From Phyllobacterium sophorae (GTDB lineage Bacteria > Pseudomonadota > Alphaproteobacteria > Rhizobiales > Rhizobiaceae): DNA of 64,000 nucleotides. Positions 9,123 to 19,563 of the stretch are shown piece after piece. A program made the position numbers and the translations under genes. Below the pieces are notes generated by a model. That model had not been told where the DNA came from, ran no database searches, and saw nothing but the letters and a program-made list of their open reading frames with translations. How positions within the stretch are numbered: the stretch's first letter is position 1; each line of letters begins with the position of its first letter. The DNA lies in assembly GCF_003010965.1 (NCBI RefSeq), contig NZ_PGGM01000001.1, positions 186,001 through 250,000 of the forward strand. Reading direction: 5' to 3'.

Positions 9123-10473
9123 TCCTGGCGGCCGGATAGGGTGTCCTCACGAGGATCGCCAGCCCGGCCAGCAGGAACAGGATGATCACCGCCATGCCAA
9201 GGCGCGGTGAGCCGCTCAGTGCTGTCACCGTCGCCACCAGAAACGGCGCGAGGAAGCTCGTTGCCCTGCCCGACAGCGCGTAGATGCCGAAATAGCGGCC
9301 TGCCTCGTCAGCAGTAACACTGCGTGCCATGTAGGACCGCGACGAAGCCTGCACCGGGCCAAAAGCCATGCCGATCAGGAGGCCGAAACCGATATAGGCT
9401 TTTTCCGCCGGAGTCCCGAACAGGCCGCCGCTGTCTGCCCCCGGCAGTTGCAACAGGCCGAATAGCGTGTAGCCAGGACCTGTCGAGACGATGCCGATTG
9501 TCGCGATAGTCAAGAGCACCAGCGAAACCGCCACCACGATCTTGGATCCGAGCATGGTGTCCAGCTTGCTGGCAGCGATGCAGCCGGCGATGGCAACCAC
9601 GTTGAGGATGATGCCGAAAATGCCGATCTCCGCCGTCGCCCAGCCGAACATCGTCGCGGCAAAGGCGCCGCCCAGCGCAATCAGCGCATTCACCCCGTCC
9701 TGATAGATCATGCGCCCGAACAGAAACCGGAAAATGCCCGGCCGCTGCCGCACTTCGCCAAGGGTGGATCGAAGTTGCGCCAACCCCACACCCACGGCTT
9801 TGCCCACCCGCAGACTGCTCGAACCATCCGCAGTAAAGAAGAACATCGGCAGGATGAAGACGAAATACCAAAGCGCCGCCAGGGGCGCTGTGGCGCGATC
9901 GCCTTCGCCGGAAGCTGGATCGAGCCCGAAGATCGGGCTCAGTCCAAGCATGGTCTTGCCGGTCACCGGCGAAGCCGCCATGAACGCCACGACAAAGATC
10001 AGCACGATCATGCCGCCGAGATAGCCAAGGCCCCAGGCCATGTTCGAGATGCGGCCGATATCCTTCGGCGCGACCAGCCGCGGCATCATCGAATCGTTGA
10101 AAACGATGGAGAACTCAGCCGCGATCGACGCCAGCGAAAAGAAAACCAGCGGCATGATCAGGCCGGAACCAGGGGCCGCAAACCACAGCATGAGCAGCGA
10201 AAGGATCTTGATGACAGCGAAGAAGCCGATCCACGGTTTTCGCCGTCCTGTCTGGTCGGCAATCGATCCGAGCACCGGCGAAAGGACAGCGATGAACAAG
10301 CCGGAGATGGCAATGCCATAGCCCCAGGCCGCCTGCCCCATGGCCGGATCGCTCGCCACGCGCGAGACGAAATATGGCCCGAAGATGAACGTCGTGACAA
10401 CGGTGAAAAATGGCTGCGCCGCCCAGTCGAAGAGCATCCAACCCCAGATGCCCCGTCTCGACGCTACAGCCAT
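9112..10473 (-). CDS. MFS transporter, UMF1 (Atg22-like) type
   Basis: A 453-residue membrane protein with about 12 hydrophobic segments. The start [20 protein letters not shown] followed by [12 protein letters not shown] is characteristic of the UMF1 branch of the major facilitator superfamily, as are [13 protein letters not shown] and the late segment [20 protein letters not shown]. The substrate is unknown; relatives are annotated as permeases of unknown specificity or as vacuolar amino-acid effluxers in yeast. It lies 32 bases after the start of the neighbouring GDH gene on the same strand and may be cotranscribed with it. Confidence 0.88.
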   Translation of the reverse strand: MAVASRRGIWGWMLFDWAAQPFFTVVTTFIFGPYFVSRVASDPAMGQAAWGYGIAISGLFIAVLSPVLGSIADQTGRRKPWIGFFAVIKILSLLMLWFAAPGSGLIMPLVFFSLASIAAEFSIVFNDSMMPRLVAPKDIGRISNMAWGLGYLGGMIVLIFVVAFMAASPVTGKTMLGLSPIFGLDPASGEGDRATAPLAALWYFVFILPMFFFTADGSSSLRVGKAVGVGLAQLRSTLGEVRQRPGIFRFLFGRMIYQDGVNALIALGGAFAATMFGWATAEIGIFGIILNVVAIAGCIAASKLDTMLGSKIVVAVSLVLLTIATIGIVSTGPGYTLFGLLQLPGADSGGLFGTPAEKAYIGFGLLIGMAFGPVQASSRSYMARSVTADEAGRYFGIYALSGRATSFLAPFLVATVTALSGSPRLGMAVIILFLLAGLAILVRTPYPAARINA

Positions 10474-10505
10474 TCCCTATCCCTTACCAATCGTGCCCAA
10501 CCCGC

Positions 10506-13500
10506 CTACGACAGATCGGAAAGCAATCCTGCGGCGACTGCAAGCCGGGAGACTGTCAGATCGCCCGTTTCCACAATATTCGCCATGCGCTGCCTAACTT
10601 CGTCGACGCGTGCACCCTGACCTGAGAGCCAGTCTTTTGCCGGATCGGTCTGCTTGCCATACTTGTTGAGCGCTGCCACGGCAATACCGCGCCGTGCCTG
10701 CGAGATCAGATCGGTGGCCCGCGCCAGCGCCAGCCCATCATAGTAGTCGGCAACGGAGACGCCCCGCGCCGCGTCCTCGATACGCCCGATACGGAAGGCT
10801 TCGGAAATATCGAAATAGGCCTTGCCGGCGCTGGCAATGTCGATATTGGCCTGCTGCGCCACCGCGGCGATGTCGGGGATGATCGGCGCGATTTCGAGAC
10901 GGGCCAGCTGCGCGGCAAGCGCCGCAGGCGCGCCAAGAGCGGCGTTGCTGGCCGTATCCTCACGGATCAGCGCGGTCATCGATAGCGGCAACAGCTTGTC
11001 GAGACGCGGCTGCAGCGCACTGCGCGCTTGCCTGATCTCCTGGATTGCCGCCTGCAGCCCGGCAGCTTTTGTCCCGTTGCGCAGCACCCAGGCGGTTGTC
11101 CAGTTCAGCATCCGTGCCACCTTGGCGTAGAAGCCGTTCTGGGTTTCCCCCGGTATCGCATTGTCCAGCGCGTCGATCCCGGCGAACACCTTGTCCAGTT
11201 CGAAGCCATCCCGCACGATCAGATAGGCGCGGACGATTTCCGGACCGGGCTGACCGGTCAGGTCCGCAAGACGGCTGACGAATGTCGGGCCGCCACGGTT
11301 GATCACGTCATTGGCCAGTTGCGTCGCGATGATTTCCCGGCGCAGGCGGTGCGTGCGGATTTCCTCGCTGAAGCCCGCCTTCATCTGGCTGGGGAAATAG
11401 TCGATGAGTTCCTGTTCGAGATAGGGATCATCCGGCAGATCGCTCGCCAACAACTGGTCGGAAAGCACGATTTTGGCATAGGCGAGAAGCACGCCGAGCT
11501 CGGCACGGGTTAACGGAATGCCGTCAACCTGCCGCTCCGCCAGCACCTTGTCGTCGGGCAAGGTTTCCACCTTGCGGTTGAGAAGCTTCTTTGTTTCCAG
11601 GTCGCTGATGAAGCGCGCCTGATACGCGAGATCGGCAATGCCGCGCCGCTGCGCCAGAGACAGGGCAAGCGTCTGCAGATAATTGTTGCGCAGCACAAGA
11701 TCGCTGACCTCGCCGGTCATCGATTCCAGCACCTTGTCGCGCTTGGCGCGCTGCAGCTTTCCGGCCCGCATGGCTTGCGCCAGCGCGATCTTGATATTGA
11801 CTTCAACGTCGGACGTGTTGACGCCGGCCGAATTGTCGATCGCGTCGGAATTGCAACGTCCACCGAGCAGACCGAACTCGATACGGGCCTTTTGCGTCAC
11901 ACCGAGATTGGCGCCTTCGCCGATGACCTTTGCCCGCACATCGCTGCCGGTGATGCGGATGGAATCATTGGCGCGGTCACCAACGTCCGCGTCGCTTTCC
12001 AAAGTCGAGCGGACATAGGTGCCGATGCCGCCGAACCACAGCAGATCCACGGGCGCTTTCAGGATCGCCGTCATGATCTCGAACGGGGTTGCCGTGGTCT
12101 TGGCAAGGCCGATGACCTTCGCTGCTTCCTTGGACAAGGTGATCGACTTCTGCGACCGCGAGAACACGCCGCCGCCCGCTGAAATCTTCGATTTGTCATA
12201 GTCCTGCCAGCTGGATCGCGGCAAGTCGAACAGCCGCTGGCGTTCTTTCAGGCTCGCCTTCACGTCCGGTTCCGGGTCGATGAATATATCGCGGTGGTCG
12301 AATGCAGCGACCAGCTTTGTCTGTGGCGACAACAGCATGCCATTACCGAACACGTCGCCCGACATGTCGCCGACACCGGCGACAGTGAATGGCGTCTTCT
12401 GGATGTCCGTGCCGATTTCGCGGAAATGGCGCTTGACCGCTTCCCAGGCGCCACGTGCGGTGATGCCCATCTTCTTGTGGTCATAACCCGCCGAACCACC
12501 GGAAGCAAAAGCATCGTCGAGCCAGAAATCATGCGCCTGGCTGATGGCATTGGCCGTATCGGAGAATGTTGCCGTTCCCTTGTCGGCTGCGACAACAAAA
12601 TAGGGGTCGTCGCCATCGAGCCGGACGAGATCGGCCGGCGGTACTACCTTCTCACCCTGCAGATTGTCGGTTACCGACAGCAAAGTCGAAATGAAGGTGA
12701 TATAGGCGGCGCGGCCGGCTTCGAAAATCGCATTGCGGTCGCCGCCACTGGGCAGGCGCTTCGGATAAAACCCGCCTTTCGCGCCGACAGGAACGATGAC
12801 GGCATTCTTCACCTGCTGCGCCTTGACGAGGCCCAGAACTTCGGTGCGGTAATCCTGAGCTCGGTCGGACCAGCGCAGGCCGCCACGGGCAACAGGTCCG
12901 AAGCGCAAATGGACGCCCTCGACCTCTGGCCCATAGACAAAGATTTCGCGGTAGGGCCGCGGCTCCGGCAAGGCGTCCAGCAATCGCGGGTCGAGCTTGA
13001 ACGCCAGTGTCACGCGCTCAGCACCATCTTCTTCAGGCGAGAAGGCGTTGGTGCGCAGCGTCGACTCTATGAGATTGAGGAAGCGCCGCAGGATGCGGTC
13101 GTCATCGAGACTGGGGACACCCTGAAGCGCTGTCTCGATTGCCGCCCTGATCGTGGTCTGCTTGCGCTGTGATTGGGCAGAATTGGCCTTGGCCGGGTTG
13201 AGCCCCTGTTCGAACAGATCGAATATCTGTTTGGCAATTGCCGGATAGCGGTTGAGCGTTGCTGCAATGAAGTCCTGCGAATAGGGAATACCCGCTTGCT
13301 GCAGGTAGCGGCCATAGGCACGCAGGATGATGATTTGCCGCGCCGTCAATTGCCCGGTAAGCGCGAGCGCGTTGTATCCGTCATTGTCCGATGCACCGCT
13401 CCAGATGTTGCGGAATACATCCTCGAACAGATCGCCGTTGTCGGCGAGGTCGATCGATCCGCCGGAGGCGCTGACCAGCTCCATGTCATGCACATAAAGC

Positions 13501-15299
13501 GGGCTGCCATCGGCAGCGGGCAGTGCGAACGTCTGCTCGCTGATGACACGAAAACCCATATTCTCCAGGAGCGGTACGCGCTGCGACAGCGCAACAGCCG
13601 AGCCGTAGTGATAGATCTTGAGGGAAGCTGCGTTCGGCCCGTCGGTGCGGTGCCGGTAGAAATCGACGAACAGCGGATTGTTGCGGGACAGGCCGGCAAT
13701 GCGGCTCGCATCGACCAGCGCTTCATCCGGCGAAAAATTCTCACGGTAGGAGTCGGGGAAGGCCGCGGCCAGCGGCGTGAACTCCGAGGTTCCGGTGCGG
13801 TCGCCGACTTCAGCCACAGCGTCTTCCCAAGTCCGGACGATCGAGCGAACAGCTTCTTCCAGCGTCTCCCGCTTGACCTTGGGGAATTCGTCCTCGGCAT
13901 GACCGATGATGAAATGGACGCGGGCAAGATTGCCTTCTGGAAATGCCGGATAGTAAGCCGAAACATGCCCCTCATAGACGCCGGCGAGATACGAGCCGAC
14001 CTTTTCGCGCACGACGGAATCGTAACGTTCGCGCGGGACAAAGACGATGATCGAAGCGAAGCGGCCGAACGGATCGATGCGCGGCAGAACGCGCACACGC
14101 GGGCGCTCGCCCAGCGCCAAAATGATCTCGGCGTTGCGAGTCAGCGCCTTGACGTCGATCTGGAACAGATCGTCGCGCGGATAGCTCTCGAGTACCTTGA
14201 TCAGCTGCTTGCCCGAATGATCTTCGCGGTTGAAGCCAAGCCGGCTGATCACCGCCTCGGTCTTCGATCGCAGATACGGGATCTTGAGCACCGAGCGTGT
14301 ATAGGCGCCGGAGGTGAACAGGCCGACGAACCGCAATTCGCCTGTAACCTTGCCCTCTTGATCGAACGTCTTCACGCCGATGTAATCCATATAACCACGG
14401 CGGTGCACCAGCGATTTCGTATTGGCCTTGGTGACGATAAGCGGTTCCGGGCCGGTCAGAAATGCGATGATCTGCGGTGTTGTCGTTACGCCCTGGTTAC
14501 CGCGCTTGAGAACCCGCACATCGGGATCGCTCAGGATGCCGAGCCCCCGCTTGCCGGAACGCTCCAACTCGCCCTGACTGGCGTCACCCTGATAGTCGTA
14601 TTCTCGAACCCCGAGGAAGGTGAAGTTGTTGTCGCGCAGCCATTCGAGAAATTCCACAGCTTCCTCAGCTGCAGCTTTCTTCATCGGCGTTTTGCCGGCC
14701 CTGTAAGCCTCTATGGCGTCAGTCAGGCGCGCCACCATGGCCGCGCGATCATTGACGGCTTCGCGCACCTGCTTGAGCACGGTGGTTAGCGCGGCAAGCA
14801 TGATCTCGCGTGAAGGCGCATCGAGTGCCGGAACATGGATCTGCATCACCGAGACACGGGCCACGCCCTCGCCGGGTTTCTCGGGACCGGCGCCGCCGAT
14901 AACGCTTCCGCTCTTTTTATCCACGTCCATGACCGGATGCAGCACCAGGTAAACCGAACTCACCCGCTCGCTAATTTCGCCGAGAACGGAATCCAGCAAA
15001 AATGGCATGTTGTCGTTGATCAGCGTAATGACCGTGATCGGCCTGCCGTCACGATAGACAAGATTGCTCTCGGAGAGATCGATCAACGGCTTGCCGGATT
15101 TGAAACGGGCCAAGGCATCCTGCGCAAGCTTGGCCGAAGTGCCAAGCGCGCCGGCATCATAAACGGCCAGGTCTTCTTCGGGCGCACGGGCAAACAGCAG
15201 TTCCTGGAAGAGGCCTGTTCCGGCCTTTTTCTCTTTTGCAGCTTTCGGCGGTTTTGACTTCGTGGCGGCTTTTACGTCCGATTTTGTCTTGGAAGCCAT
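10506..15299 (-). CDS. NAD-specific glutamate dehydrogenase, large (180-kDa) class
   Basis: A 1,597-residue protein, the expected size of the very large NAD-GDH class found in alphaproteobacteria and Streptomyces. It has a long N-terminal ACT-like regulatory region, then the catalytic core with FGPVARGGLRWSDRAQDYR, VPVGAKGGFYPKRLP and the diagnostic AGVGDMSGDVFGNGML, then a helical C-terminal region. It oxidises glutamate to 2-oxoglutarate and ammonia and acts mainly in amino-acid catabolism. The lysine-rich first 25 residues are usual for the group. No frame break is seen across 4.8 kb. The MFS gene follows closely. Confidence 0.97.
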   Translation of the reverse strand: MASKTKSDVKAATKSKPPKAAKEKKAGTGLFQELLFARAPEEDLAVYDAGALGTSAKLAQDALARFKSGKPLIDLSESNLVYRDGRPITVITLINDNMPFLLDSVLGEISERVSSVYLVLHPVMDVDKKSGSVIGGAGPEKPGEGVARVSVMQIHVPALDAPSREIMLAALTTVLKQVREAVNDRAAMVARLTDAIEAYRAGKTPMKKAAAEEAVEFLEWLRDNNFTFLGVREYDYQGDASQGELERSGKRGLGILSDPDVRVLKRGNQGVTTTPQIIAFLTGPEPLIVTKANTKSLVHRRGYMDYIGVKTFDQEGKVTGELRFVGLFTSGAYTRSVLKIPYLRSKTEAVISRLGFNREDHSGKQLIKVLESYPRDDLFQIDVKALTRNAEIILALGERPRVRVLPRIDPFGRFASIIVFVPRERYDSVVREKVGSYLAGVYEGHVSAYYPAFPEGNLARVHFIIGHAEDEFPKVKRETLEEAVRSIVRTWEDAVAEVGDRTGTSEFTPLAAAFPDSYRENFSPDEALVDASRIAGLSRNNPLFVDFYRHRTDGPNAASLKIYHYGSAVALSQRVPLLENMGFRVISEQTFALPAADGSPLYVHDMELVSASGGSIDLADNGDLFEDVFRNIWSGASDNDGYNALALTGQLTARQIIILRAYGRYLQQAGIPYSQDFIAATLNRYPAIAKQIFDLFEQGLNPAKANSAQSQRKQTTIRAAIETALQGVPSLDDDRILRRFLNLIESTLRTNAFSPEEDGAERVTLAFKLDPRLLDALPEPRPYREIFVYGPEVEGVHLRFGPVARGGLRWSDRAQDYRTEVLGLVKAQQVKNAVIVPVGAKGGFYPKRLPSGGDRNAIFEAGRAAYITFISTLLSVTDNLQGEKVVPPADLVRLDGDDPYFVVAADKGTATFSDTANAISQAHDFWLDDAFASGGSAGYDHKKMGITARGAWEAVKRHFREIGTDIQKTPFTVAGVGDMSGDVFGNGMLLSPQTKLVAAFDHRDIFIDPEPDVKASLKERQRLFDLPRSSWQDYDKSKISAGGGVFSRSQKSITLSKEAAKVIGLAKTTATPFEIMTAILKAPVDLLWFGGIGTYVRSTLESDADVGDRANDSIRITGSDVRAKVIGEGANLGVTQKARIEFGLLGGRCNSDAIDNSAGVNTSDVEVNIKIALAQAMRAGKLQRAKRDKVLESMTGEVSDLVLRNNYLQTLALSLAQRRGIADLAYQARFISDLETKKLLNRKVETLPDDKVLAERQVDGIPLTRAELGVLLAYAKIVLSDQLLASDLPDDPYLEQELIDYFPSQMKAGFSEEIRTHRLRREIIATQLANDVINRGGPTFVSRLADLTGQPGPEIVRAYLIVRDGFELDKVFAGIDALDNAIPGETQNGFYAKVARMLNWTTAWVLRNGTKAAGLQAAIQEIRQARSALQPRLDKLLPLSMTALIREDTASNAALGAPAALAAQLARLEIAPIIPDIAAVAQQANIDIASAGKAYFDISEAFRIGRIEDAARGVSVADYYDGLALARATDLISQARRGIAVAALNKYGKQTDPAKDWLSGQGARVDEVRQRMANIVETGDLTVSRLAVAAGLLSDLS

Positions 15300-15407
15300 T
15301 AAATATTCCCCCTCGGTTCCCTAATTGGACCGATCATAGCTATTCGGAAGGCATTTTCGACTACAAACTGCATGTTCAGGGTGAAAATGATGTGACACGC
15401 AATAAAC

Positions 15408-16040
15408 TTACAATTCGACCAGATGATCATCCAGTTCATTGATGTCGTCGGGCCCGGCCGGGAAATGTTCTTCCAGCAGCAAAGCCGCTTTTTCGATCGC
15501 CATGAGAAACCCCGCCGTCAAATCATCCCGGCCCGCATGTTCCGTCAGAATCGCAACAATGTTGTTCCATTCATCCTGATGGACTTTCGCGTTGATGCCG
15601 GCATCCGCTACCACCTCGGCATAACGTTCCGCCAACGACACGAAGAGCAGGATACCGGTGCGCTCGCTTGTCAGGTGCACATTGCGCGCCAGAAACTGCT
15701 GGATCGCATTCAGATGCGCGCGCCGGTATAGGATGCGCTTGGGAACGAGCCATAATGTGACGCTCGGAACCAGCCACAGCAACAGCACCGCCGTCAGGAA
15801 CGCCGCAAGGATCGCCAGACCGAAGACAGGCAGCGGCACCGTATACCAATACCAGTGCGCCGCCACCGCGACGAATACGGCGGCAAGCAGGATGCCACAG
15901 GCGACAGTGAAACCGGCCACGTAGAAATAGCTGTCGCTGCGCCGCGCCAGAACTGCATAGATCTCGCCGCTGGTACGGCTTTCCGCCCGACGGATGGCCT
16001 CGGCGATGCTCTTGTGATCCGCTTCATTCATCAGTCGCAT
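15408..16040 (-). CDS. TPM-domain membrane protein
   Basis: A 210-residue protein starting MRLMNEADHKSIAEAIRRAE and then SRTSGEIYAVLARRSD, the typical start of the TPM (YgcG/Psb32) domain. Two or three membrane helices lie between about residues 45 and 115, followed by a soluble part with SERTGILLFVSLAERYAEVV. It begins 3 bases after the stop of the neighbouring TPM protein, and the two follow lemA, giving the common LemA-TPM-TPM arrangement. The biochemical role is not established; links to envelope or membrane-protein maintenance are speculative. ATG 16031 is an alternative start. Confidence 0.82.
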   Translation of the reverse strand: MRLMNEADHKSIAEAIRRAESRTSGEIYAVLARRSDSYFYVAGFTVACGILLAAVFVAVAAHWYWYTVPLPVFGLAILAAFLTAVLLLWLVPSVTLWLVPKRILYRRAHLNAIQQFLARNVHLTSERTGILLFVSLAERYAEVVADAGINAKVHQDEWNNIVAILTEHAGRDDLTAGFLMAIEKAALLLEEHFPAGPDDINELDDHLVEL

Positions 16041-16043
16041 GAT

Positions 16044-16898
16044 CTACCAGCTCCCCGATGCACCGCCGCCGCCAGACGACCCGCCGCCACCCGAAAAACC
16101 GCCGCCACCACCGCCCGAAGACCAGCCGCCACCTCCGGACCATCCGCCACCGTTCCGGCGGCGCGGACGATTGTCGACATGCATCCCGAGCCATTCATAC
16201 TGCCCGGGCCCAATCTTGCGTCCGAAGACAGGCGCCAGAACAGCCATCGCGAAGCCGCCAAAAAAGATCGTTACCCATATTGCGATGAAAATGACCATGA
16301 ACCAATCAATGTCGGAGGATTGCTCCTGAACATTGCGTTTCGCGCGGGCTTCAAGTTCGGCCGCGTCACCCGAAAGCACGGTCAGGATGCCATCAACACC
16401 TTTCGAAATGCCGCCGGAATAGTCACCGGAACGGAAACCCGGAATGATGGCGTTTTCGATGATGAGCTTTGACAGAAGATCCGTCAGCGTACCTTCGAGA
16501 CCGTAGCCCACCTCGATGCGGACCTTGCGGTCATTCGGCGCCACGACCAGCAGAACACCATTGTTCTCCTGTTTCTGCCCAAGCGCCCAAGCGCGGTAGA
16601 GCCTGTTGGAATAGGGCTCGATTTCCTCTCCTTCGAGGCTCGGCACCGTTACCACCACCACCTGGTCGGAGGCTTTCGCCTCGAAAGCCGCCAGTTTCCG
16701 GGTAATTTGCTCCCTGGTCGCCGCATCGATGACGTTCGCACCATCGACGACCCGCCCGGTCAGCGCGGGCAGTTCGGCGGTGAAGGCGCTGGCCATCAAC
16801 AGGATGAGCAGCACGGAAACAAGCAGCAGGCGCCCGGCAAGCCATTTGGACGATCGCTCGCAAACGGTCATGACCGCGATTTGACCCGGTATGGGCAT
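16044..16898 (-). CDS. TPM-domain protein with Gly-rich tail (YgcG family)
   Basis: A 284-residue exported protein: signal-anchor (about 22-42), then a TPM domain reading LTGRVVDGANVIDAATREQI, DQVVVVTVPSLEGEEIE, NNGVLLVVAPNDRKVRIEVG and GYGLEGTLTD, then a membrane helix (about 205-228). The last 35 residues are almost only Gly, Ser and Trp, as is usual in this family. The start could be 16898 or the internal ATG at 16871 (MTVCERSSK). It is the middle gene of the lemA-ygcG-TPM operon, 9 bases after lemA. Function beyond association with LemA is unknown. Confidence 0.86.
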   Translation of the reverse strand: MPIPGQIAVMTVCERSSKWLAGRLLLVSVLLILLMASAFTAELPALTGRVVDGANVIDAATREQITRKLAAFEAKASDQVVVVTVPSLEGEEIEPYSNRLYRAWALGQKQENNGVLLVVAPNDRKVRIEVGYGLEGTLTDLLSKLIIENAIIPGFRSGDYSGGISKGVDGILTVLSGDAAELEARAKRNVQEQSSDIDWFMVIFIAIWVTIFFGGFAMAVLAPVFGRKIGPGQYEWLGMHVDNRPRRRNGGGWSGGGGWSSGGGGGGFSGGGGSSGGGGASGSW

Positions 16899-16907
16899 CT
16901 GGAAAGC

Positions 16908-17522
16908 CTAGAATTTCACCTGAGGCGTCTGCTTGGCCGAATCCTCGATGTTGAAGGTCTGGTATGGTTCATTCCCGGTAAACCAGATCCACTTCCAGAT
17001 CATGGTCGGCATGGTCCTGAGCGAGGTATTATACACACGCACGGCTTCGATATAGTCGCGGCGGGACACGGCGATGCGGTTTTCCGTCCCCTCCAGCTGC
17101 GACTGCAGGGCCAGGAAGTTCTGGTTGGATTTCAGATCCGGGTAGTTTTCAACGATCGCCATCAGCCGCGAGAGAGCACCCGTCAACTGTGCCTGGTTCT
17201 CCTGAAAAACCTTCATCGCATTGGGGTCTGTCAGCGTCTCCGGAGTCACCTGCACCGAGGTTGCCTTGGCGCGCGCCTCGACGACCGAGGTCAGGACATC
17301 TTTTTCCTGCGCAGCATAACCTTTGACAGTTTCAACGAGATTGGGAATGAGGTCGGCACGGCGCTGATATTGGTTCAGCACTTCGCTCCAGGCAGCCTTT
17401 GCCCGCTCTTCATTGGTCGGAATAGTATTGAACCCGCAGGCGGAAAGCAGGGGCACAAGGAGTGCGAGAGCAAGAACGGAAAGCGCGCGGCGCGGCGCCG
17501 TCAAACGAGTCACATGGTGCAT
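16908..17522 (-). CDS. lemA: LemA family lipoprotein
   Basis: A 204-residue protein with a lipobox LLSAC at about residue 29, so probably lipid-anchored. The mature part has the LemA signature: WSEVLNQYQRRADLIPNLVE then TVKGYAAQEKDVLTSVVEAR, with LMAIVENYPDLKSNQNFLAL further on. The LemA fold is a helical bundle whose function is poorly understood in bacteria. It is the first gene of a leftward three-gene operon with two TPM proteins. The start at 17522 (MHHVTRLTAP) gives a complete signal peptide. Confidence 0.92.
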   Translation of the reverse strand: MHHVTRLTAPRRALSVLALALLVPLLSACGFNTIPTNEERAKAAWSEVLNQYQRRADLIPNLVETVKGYAAQEKDVLTSVVEARAKATSVQVTPETLTDPNAMKVFQENQAQLTGALSRLMAIVENYPDLKSNQNFLALQSQLEGTENRIAVSRRDYIEAVRVYNTSLRTMPTMIWKWIWFTGNEPYQTFNIEDSAKQTPQVKF

Positions 17523-17660
17523 CGGAATCCTCTCCCCAAGTTCAGATTCAAGCGGCCGGACGGCCTTCGAAACGAAGCAGTACGAACCTAGCGATTTTTT
17601 TCTGCAAAAGGAACTGGCAAAGCGCTATGGTGATTTGCTCTGCAACCCCATGGAATTGTC

Positions 17661-17909
17661 ATGCCTGAACAGGACAACAAGCGCGAGTCCGGCACCGAAT
17701 CCAGGCGCATTCTGGACCGCGTGAACCACGAAACCGCGTCCGGGGGCCTGTCCGTTATCGAGCGTACCAAGGGCCATTTTTCCGCCGAGGATGCCGATGC
17801 TGCCGATCCCATCGAGATTTGGGGCACGCGCATCGGCCGGTTCCTGGGATTGCTTGTGCTGATCGCCATGTTTATCTGGTTCCTGAGTTCCTTTTTCGGC
17901 ATGGCTTAA
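17661..17909 (+). CDS. Small conserved membrane protein of unknown function
   Basis: An 82-residue frame with a hydrophilic N-terminal half (MPEQDNKRESGTESRRILDR) and one C-terminal membrane helix (FLGLLVLIAMFIWFLSSFFG). I do not recognise a named family, but the codon use matches the neighbours and the frame ends 32 bases before pdxY on the same strand, so it is probably real and cotranscribed. An N-in/C-out single-pass orientation is likely. No catalytic motif is visible. Confidence 0.7.
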   Translation: MPEQDNKRESGTESRRILDRVNHETASGGLSVIERTKGHFSAEDADAADPIEIWGTRIGRFLGLLVLIAMFIWFLSSFFGMA

Positions 17910-17941
17910 GCTCCTCTCCCCCTCCTGCATGAGTATTTTCA

Positions 17942-18826
17942 ATGCCCAGTCCCGCTGCTGTCTCCGCCAATGCCGTTATCGTCATTTCCAGCCACGTCGT
18001 CCGTGGCTCGGTCGGCAATCGCGCCGCCGTTTTCGCGCTTGAAACCCTTGGCCATCCGGTTTGGGCGGTGCCGACTGTCATTCTTCCCTGGCACCCTGGT
18101 CACGGGCCCGCGAAGCGCATCGTGCCGGAGGTGCAGCAGTTCGACGATCTCATTGCTGATCTGGAGCGCGCGCCGTGGCTTGGCGAGGTCAGCGGCGTCA
18201 TCACCGGCTATCTCGGCAATGCGGCGCAGGCCGCTGCGGTCGCTCGTCTGGTCAAGACGGTAAAGGCCCGGAATAAGGATGTCCTCTACCTCTGCGATCC
18301 GGTGATCGGCGATGAGAAGGGACTCTATGTTCCCGAAGCTACAGCCATCGGCATTCGCGATCAGCTCATGCCGCTTGCCGATATTGCGACACCCAATCGC
18401 TTCGAGCTCGCCTGGCTGGCCGGCGCCGAGCTTCCCGATAACAAGGCGATCATGCAGGCGGCCCTGCATGCGGGCCCGGGCACCATGCTTGTCACCTCTG
18501 CGCATCCAATGCTTGCCGGCGGTACAGGCAATCTGCTCGTCACCCACTCGCTGGCTCTTCTCGCCGAACACCGCCTCGTTACGGGCCCGACCAATGGCCT
18601 TGGCGATTTGACCTCTGCTCTTTTCCTGGCCCGCATGCTTGCCGGCCTCGATCTTGAACAGGTGCTGCAGCGAACCACCGCATCAGTCTTTGAGATCATG
18701 GCGCGTTCCGCCAAGCGCGGCGCCGACGAACTGATGCTGGAGGCAGACGCATCCAGCCTGTCGACACCCATGGCGATGACGCAGATGCGCCGTCTCGTTC
18801 ATCCAAGCAAGGGCGTGCGGGCATGA
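17942..18826 (+). CDS. pdxY: Pyridoxal kinase
   Basis: A 294-residue ribokinase-fold enzyme phosphorylating pyridoxal in the B6 salvage pathway. Family features: VIVISSHVVRGSVGNRAAVF at the start, LGHPVWAVPTVILPWHPGHG, LYLCDPVIGDEKGLYVPE, ATPNRFELAWLAG and the C-terminal GPTNGLGDLTSALFLARML, the anion-hole/catalytic Asp motif (GxGD). Length is normal for PdxY. It follows the small membrane protein and precedes carbonic anhydrase on the same strand. Confidence 0.95.
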   Translation: MPSPAAVSANAVIVISSHVVRGSVGNRAAVFALETLGHPVWAVPTVILPWHPGHGPAKRIVPEVQQFDDLIADLERAPWLGEVSGVITGYLGNAAQAAAVARLVKTVKARNKDVLYLCDPVIGDEKGLYVPEATAIGIRDQLMPLADIATPNRFELAWLAGAELPDNKAIMQAALHAGPGTMLVTSAHPMLAGGTGNLLVTHSLALLAEHRLVTGPTNGLGDLTSALFLARMLAGLDLEQVLQRTTASVFEIMARSAKRGADELMLEADASSLSTPMAMTQMRRLVHPSKGVRA

Positions 18827-18883
18827 ATACCCTGAGACAAAGGATCAATTGAAATTCATGAAAATCAGGATTAAGCAAAAGCC

Positions 18884-19552
18884 ATGACCTTGCTCCCTGA
18901 GAAACTCCTCACCGGCTATCGCAACTTCATGGCGCATCGCTATGCCAACGAGACGATGCGCTACAAGCAGCTCGCCGATCAGGGCCAGACGCCCGAAACA
19001 TTGGTCGTCGCCTGCTGCGACTCCCGCTCGGCGCCCGAGATCATCTTCGATACCGCGCCCGGTGAGATCTTCGTCGTCCGCAACGTCGCCAATCTCGTGC
19101 CGCCCTATGCACCCGATGGCGAGTATCATGCGACGTCCGCCGCGCTCGAATTCGCCGTGCAGAGCCTCAAGGTCAAGAATATCGTCGTCCTCGGGCATGG
19201 CCGCTGCGGCGGTATCAAGGCAGCACTCGCCCCCGAGAGCCAGCCGCTCTCCCCAGGTGATTTCATCGGCAAGTGGATGAGCCTTGTCGCACCTGCCGCG
19301 GAGGCGGTTTCCGCCAATGAGCTCATGACACCGTTCGAGCGGCAGACGGCACTCGAGCGGATTTCCATCCGCTATTCTTTGAAGAACCTGCGCAGTTTTC
19401 CTTGCATCGATGTCCTTGAAAAGAAGGGCCGCCTCAGCCTGCATGGCGCCTGGTTCGACATTTCGACGGGCGAACTCTGGATCATGAATCCCGAAACCGG
19501 TGATTTCCTGCGTCCTGACCCTGAAGCGGCCGGCGCCGCCGCCCTGGAATAG
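18884..19552 (+). CDS. Beta-class carbonic anhydrase
   Basis: A 222-residue cytosolic zinc enzyme converting CO2 and bicarbonate. The beta-class zinc ligands are visible: Cys45 in ACCDSR, His105 and Cys108 in LGHGRCGG, with the Asp46-Arg48 dyad next to Cys45. The segment EIFVVRNVANLVPPY is also typical. Start ATG 18884 gives MTLLPEKLLTGYRNF, the usual beginning. It lies 57 bases after pdxY and 11 bases before the NTF2-like gene, so the three may form one transcript. Confidence 0.96.
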   Translation: MTLLPEKLLTGYRNFMAHRYANETMRYKQLADQGQTPETLVVACCDSRSAPEIIFDTAPGEIFVVRNVANLVPPYAPDGEYHATSAALEFAVQSLKVKNIVVLGHGRCGGIKAALAPESQPLSPGDFIGKWMSLVAPAAEAVSANELMTPFERQTALERISIRYSLKNLRSFPCIDVLEKKGRLSLHGAWFDISTGELWIMNPETGDFLRPDPEAAGAAALE

Positions 19553-19563
19553 GAGAGATCAGA

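Noticed and set aside
13173-14789. 538-residue open frame on the + strand
   Set aside because: Lies wholly inside the NAD-GDH gene on the other strand and has no recognisable motif or ribosome-binding site.
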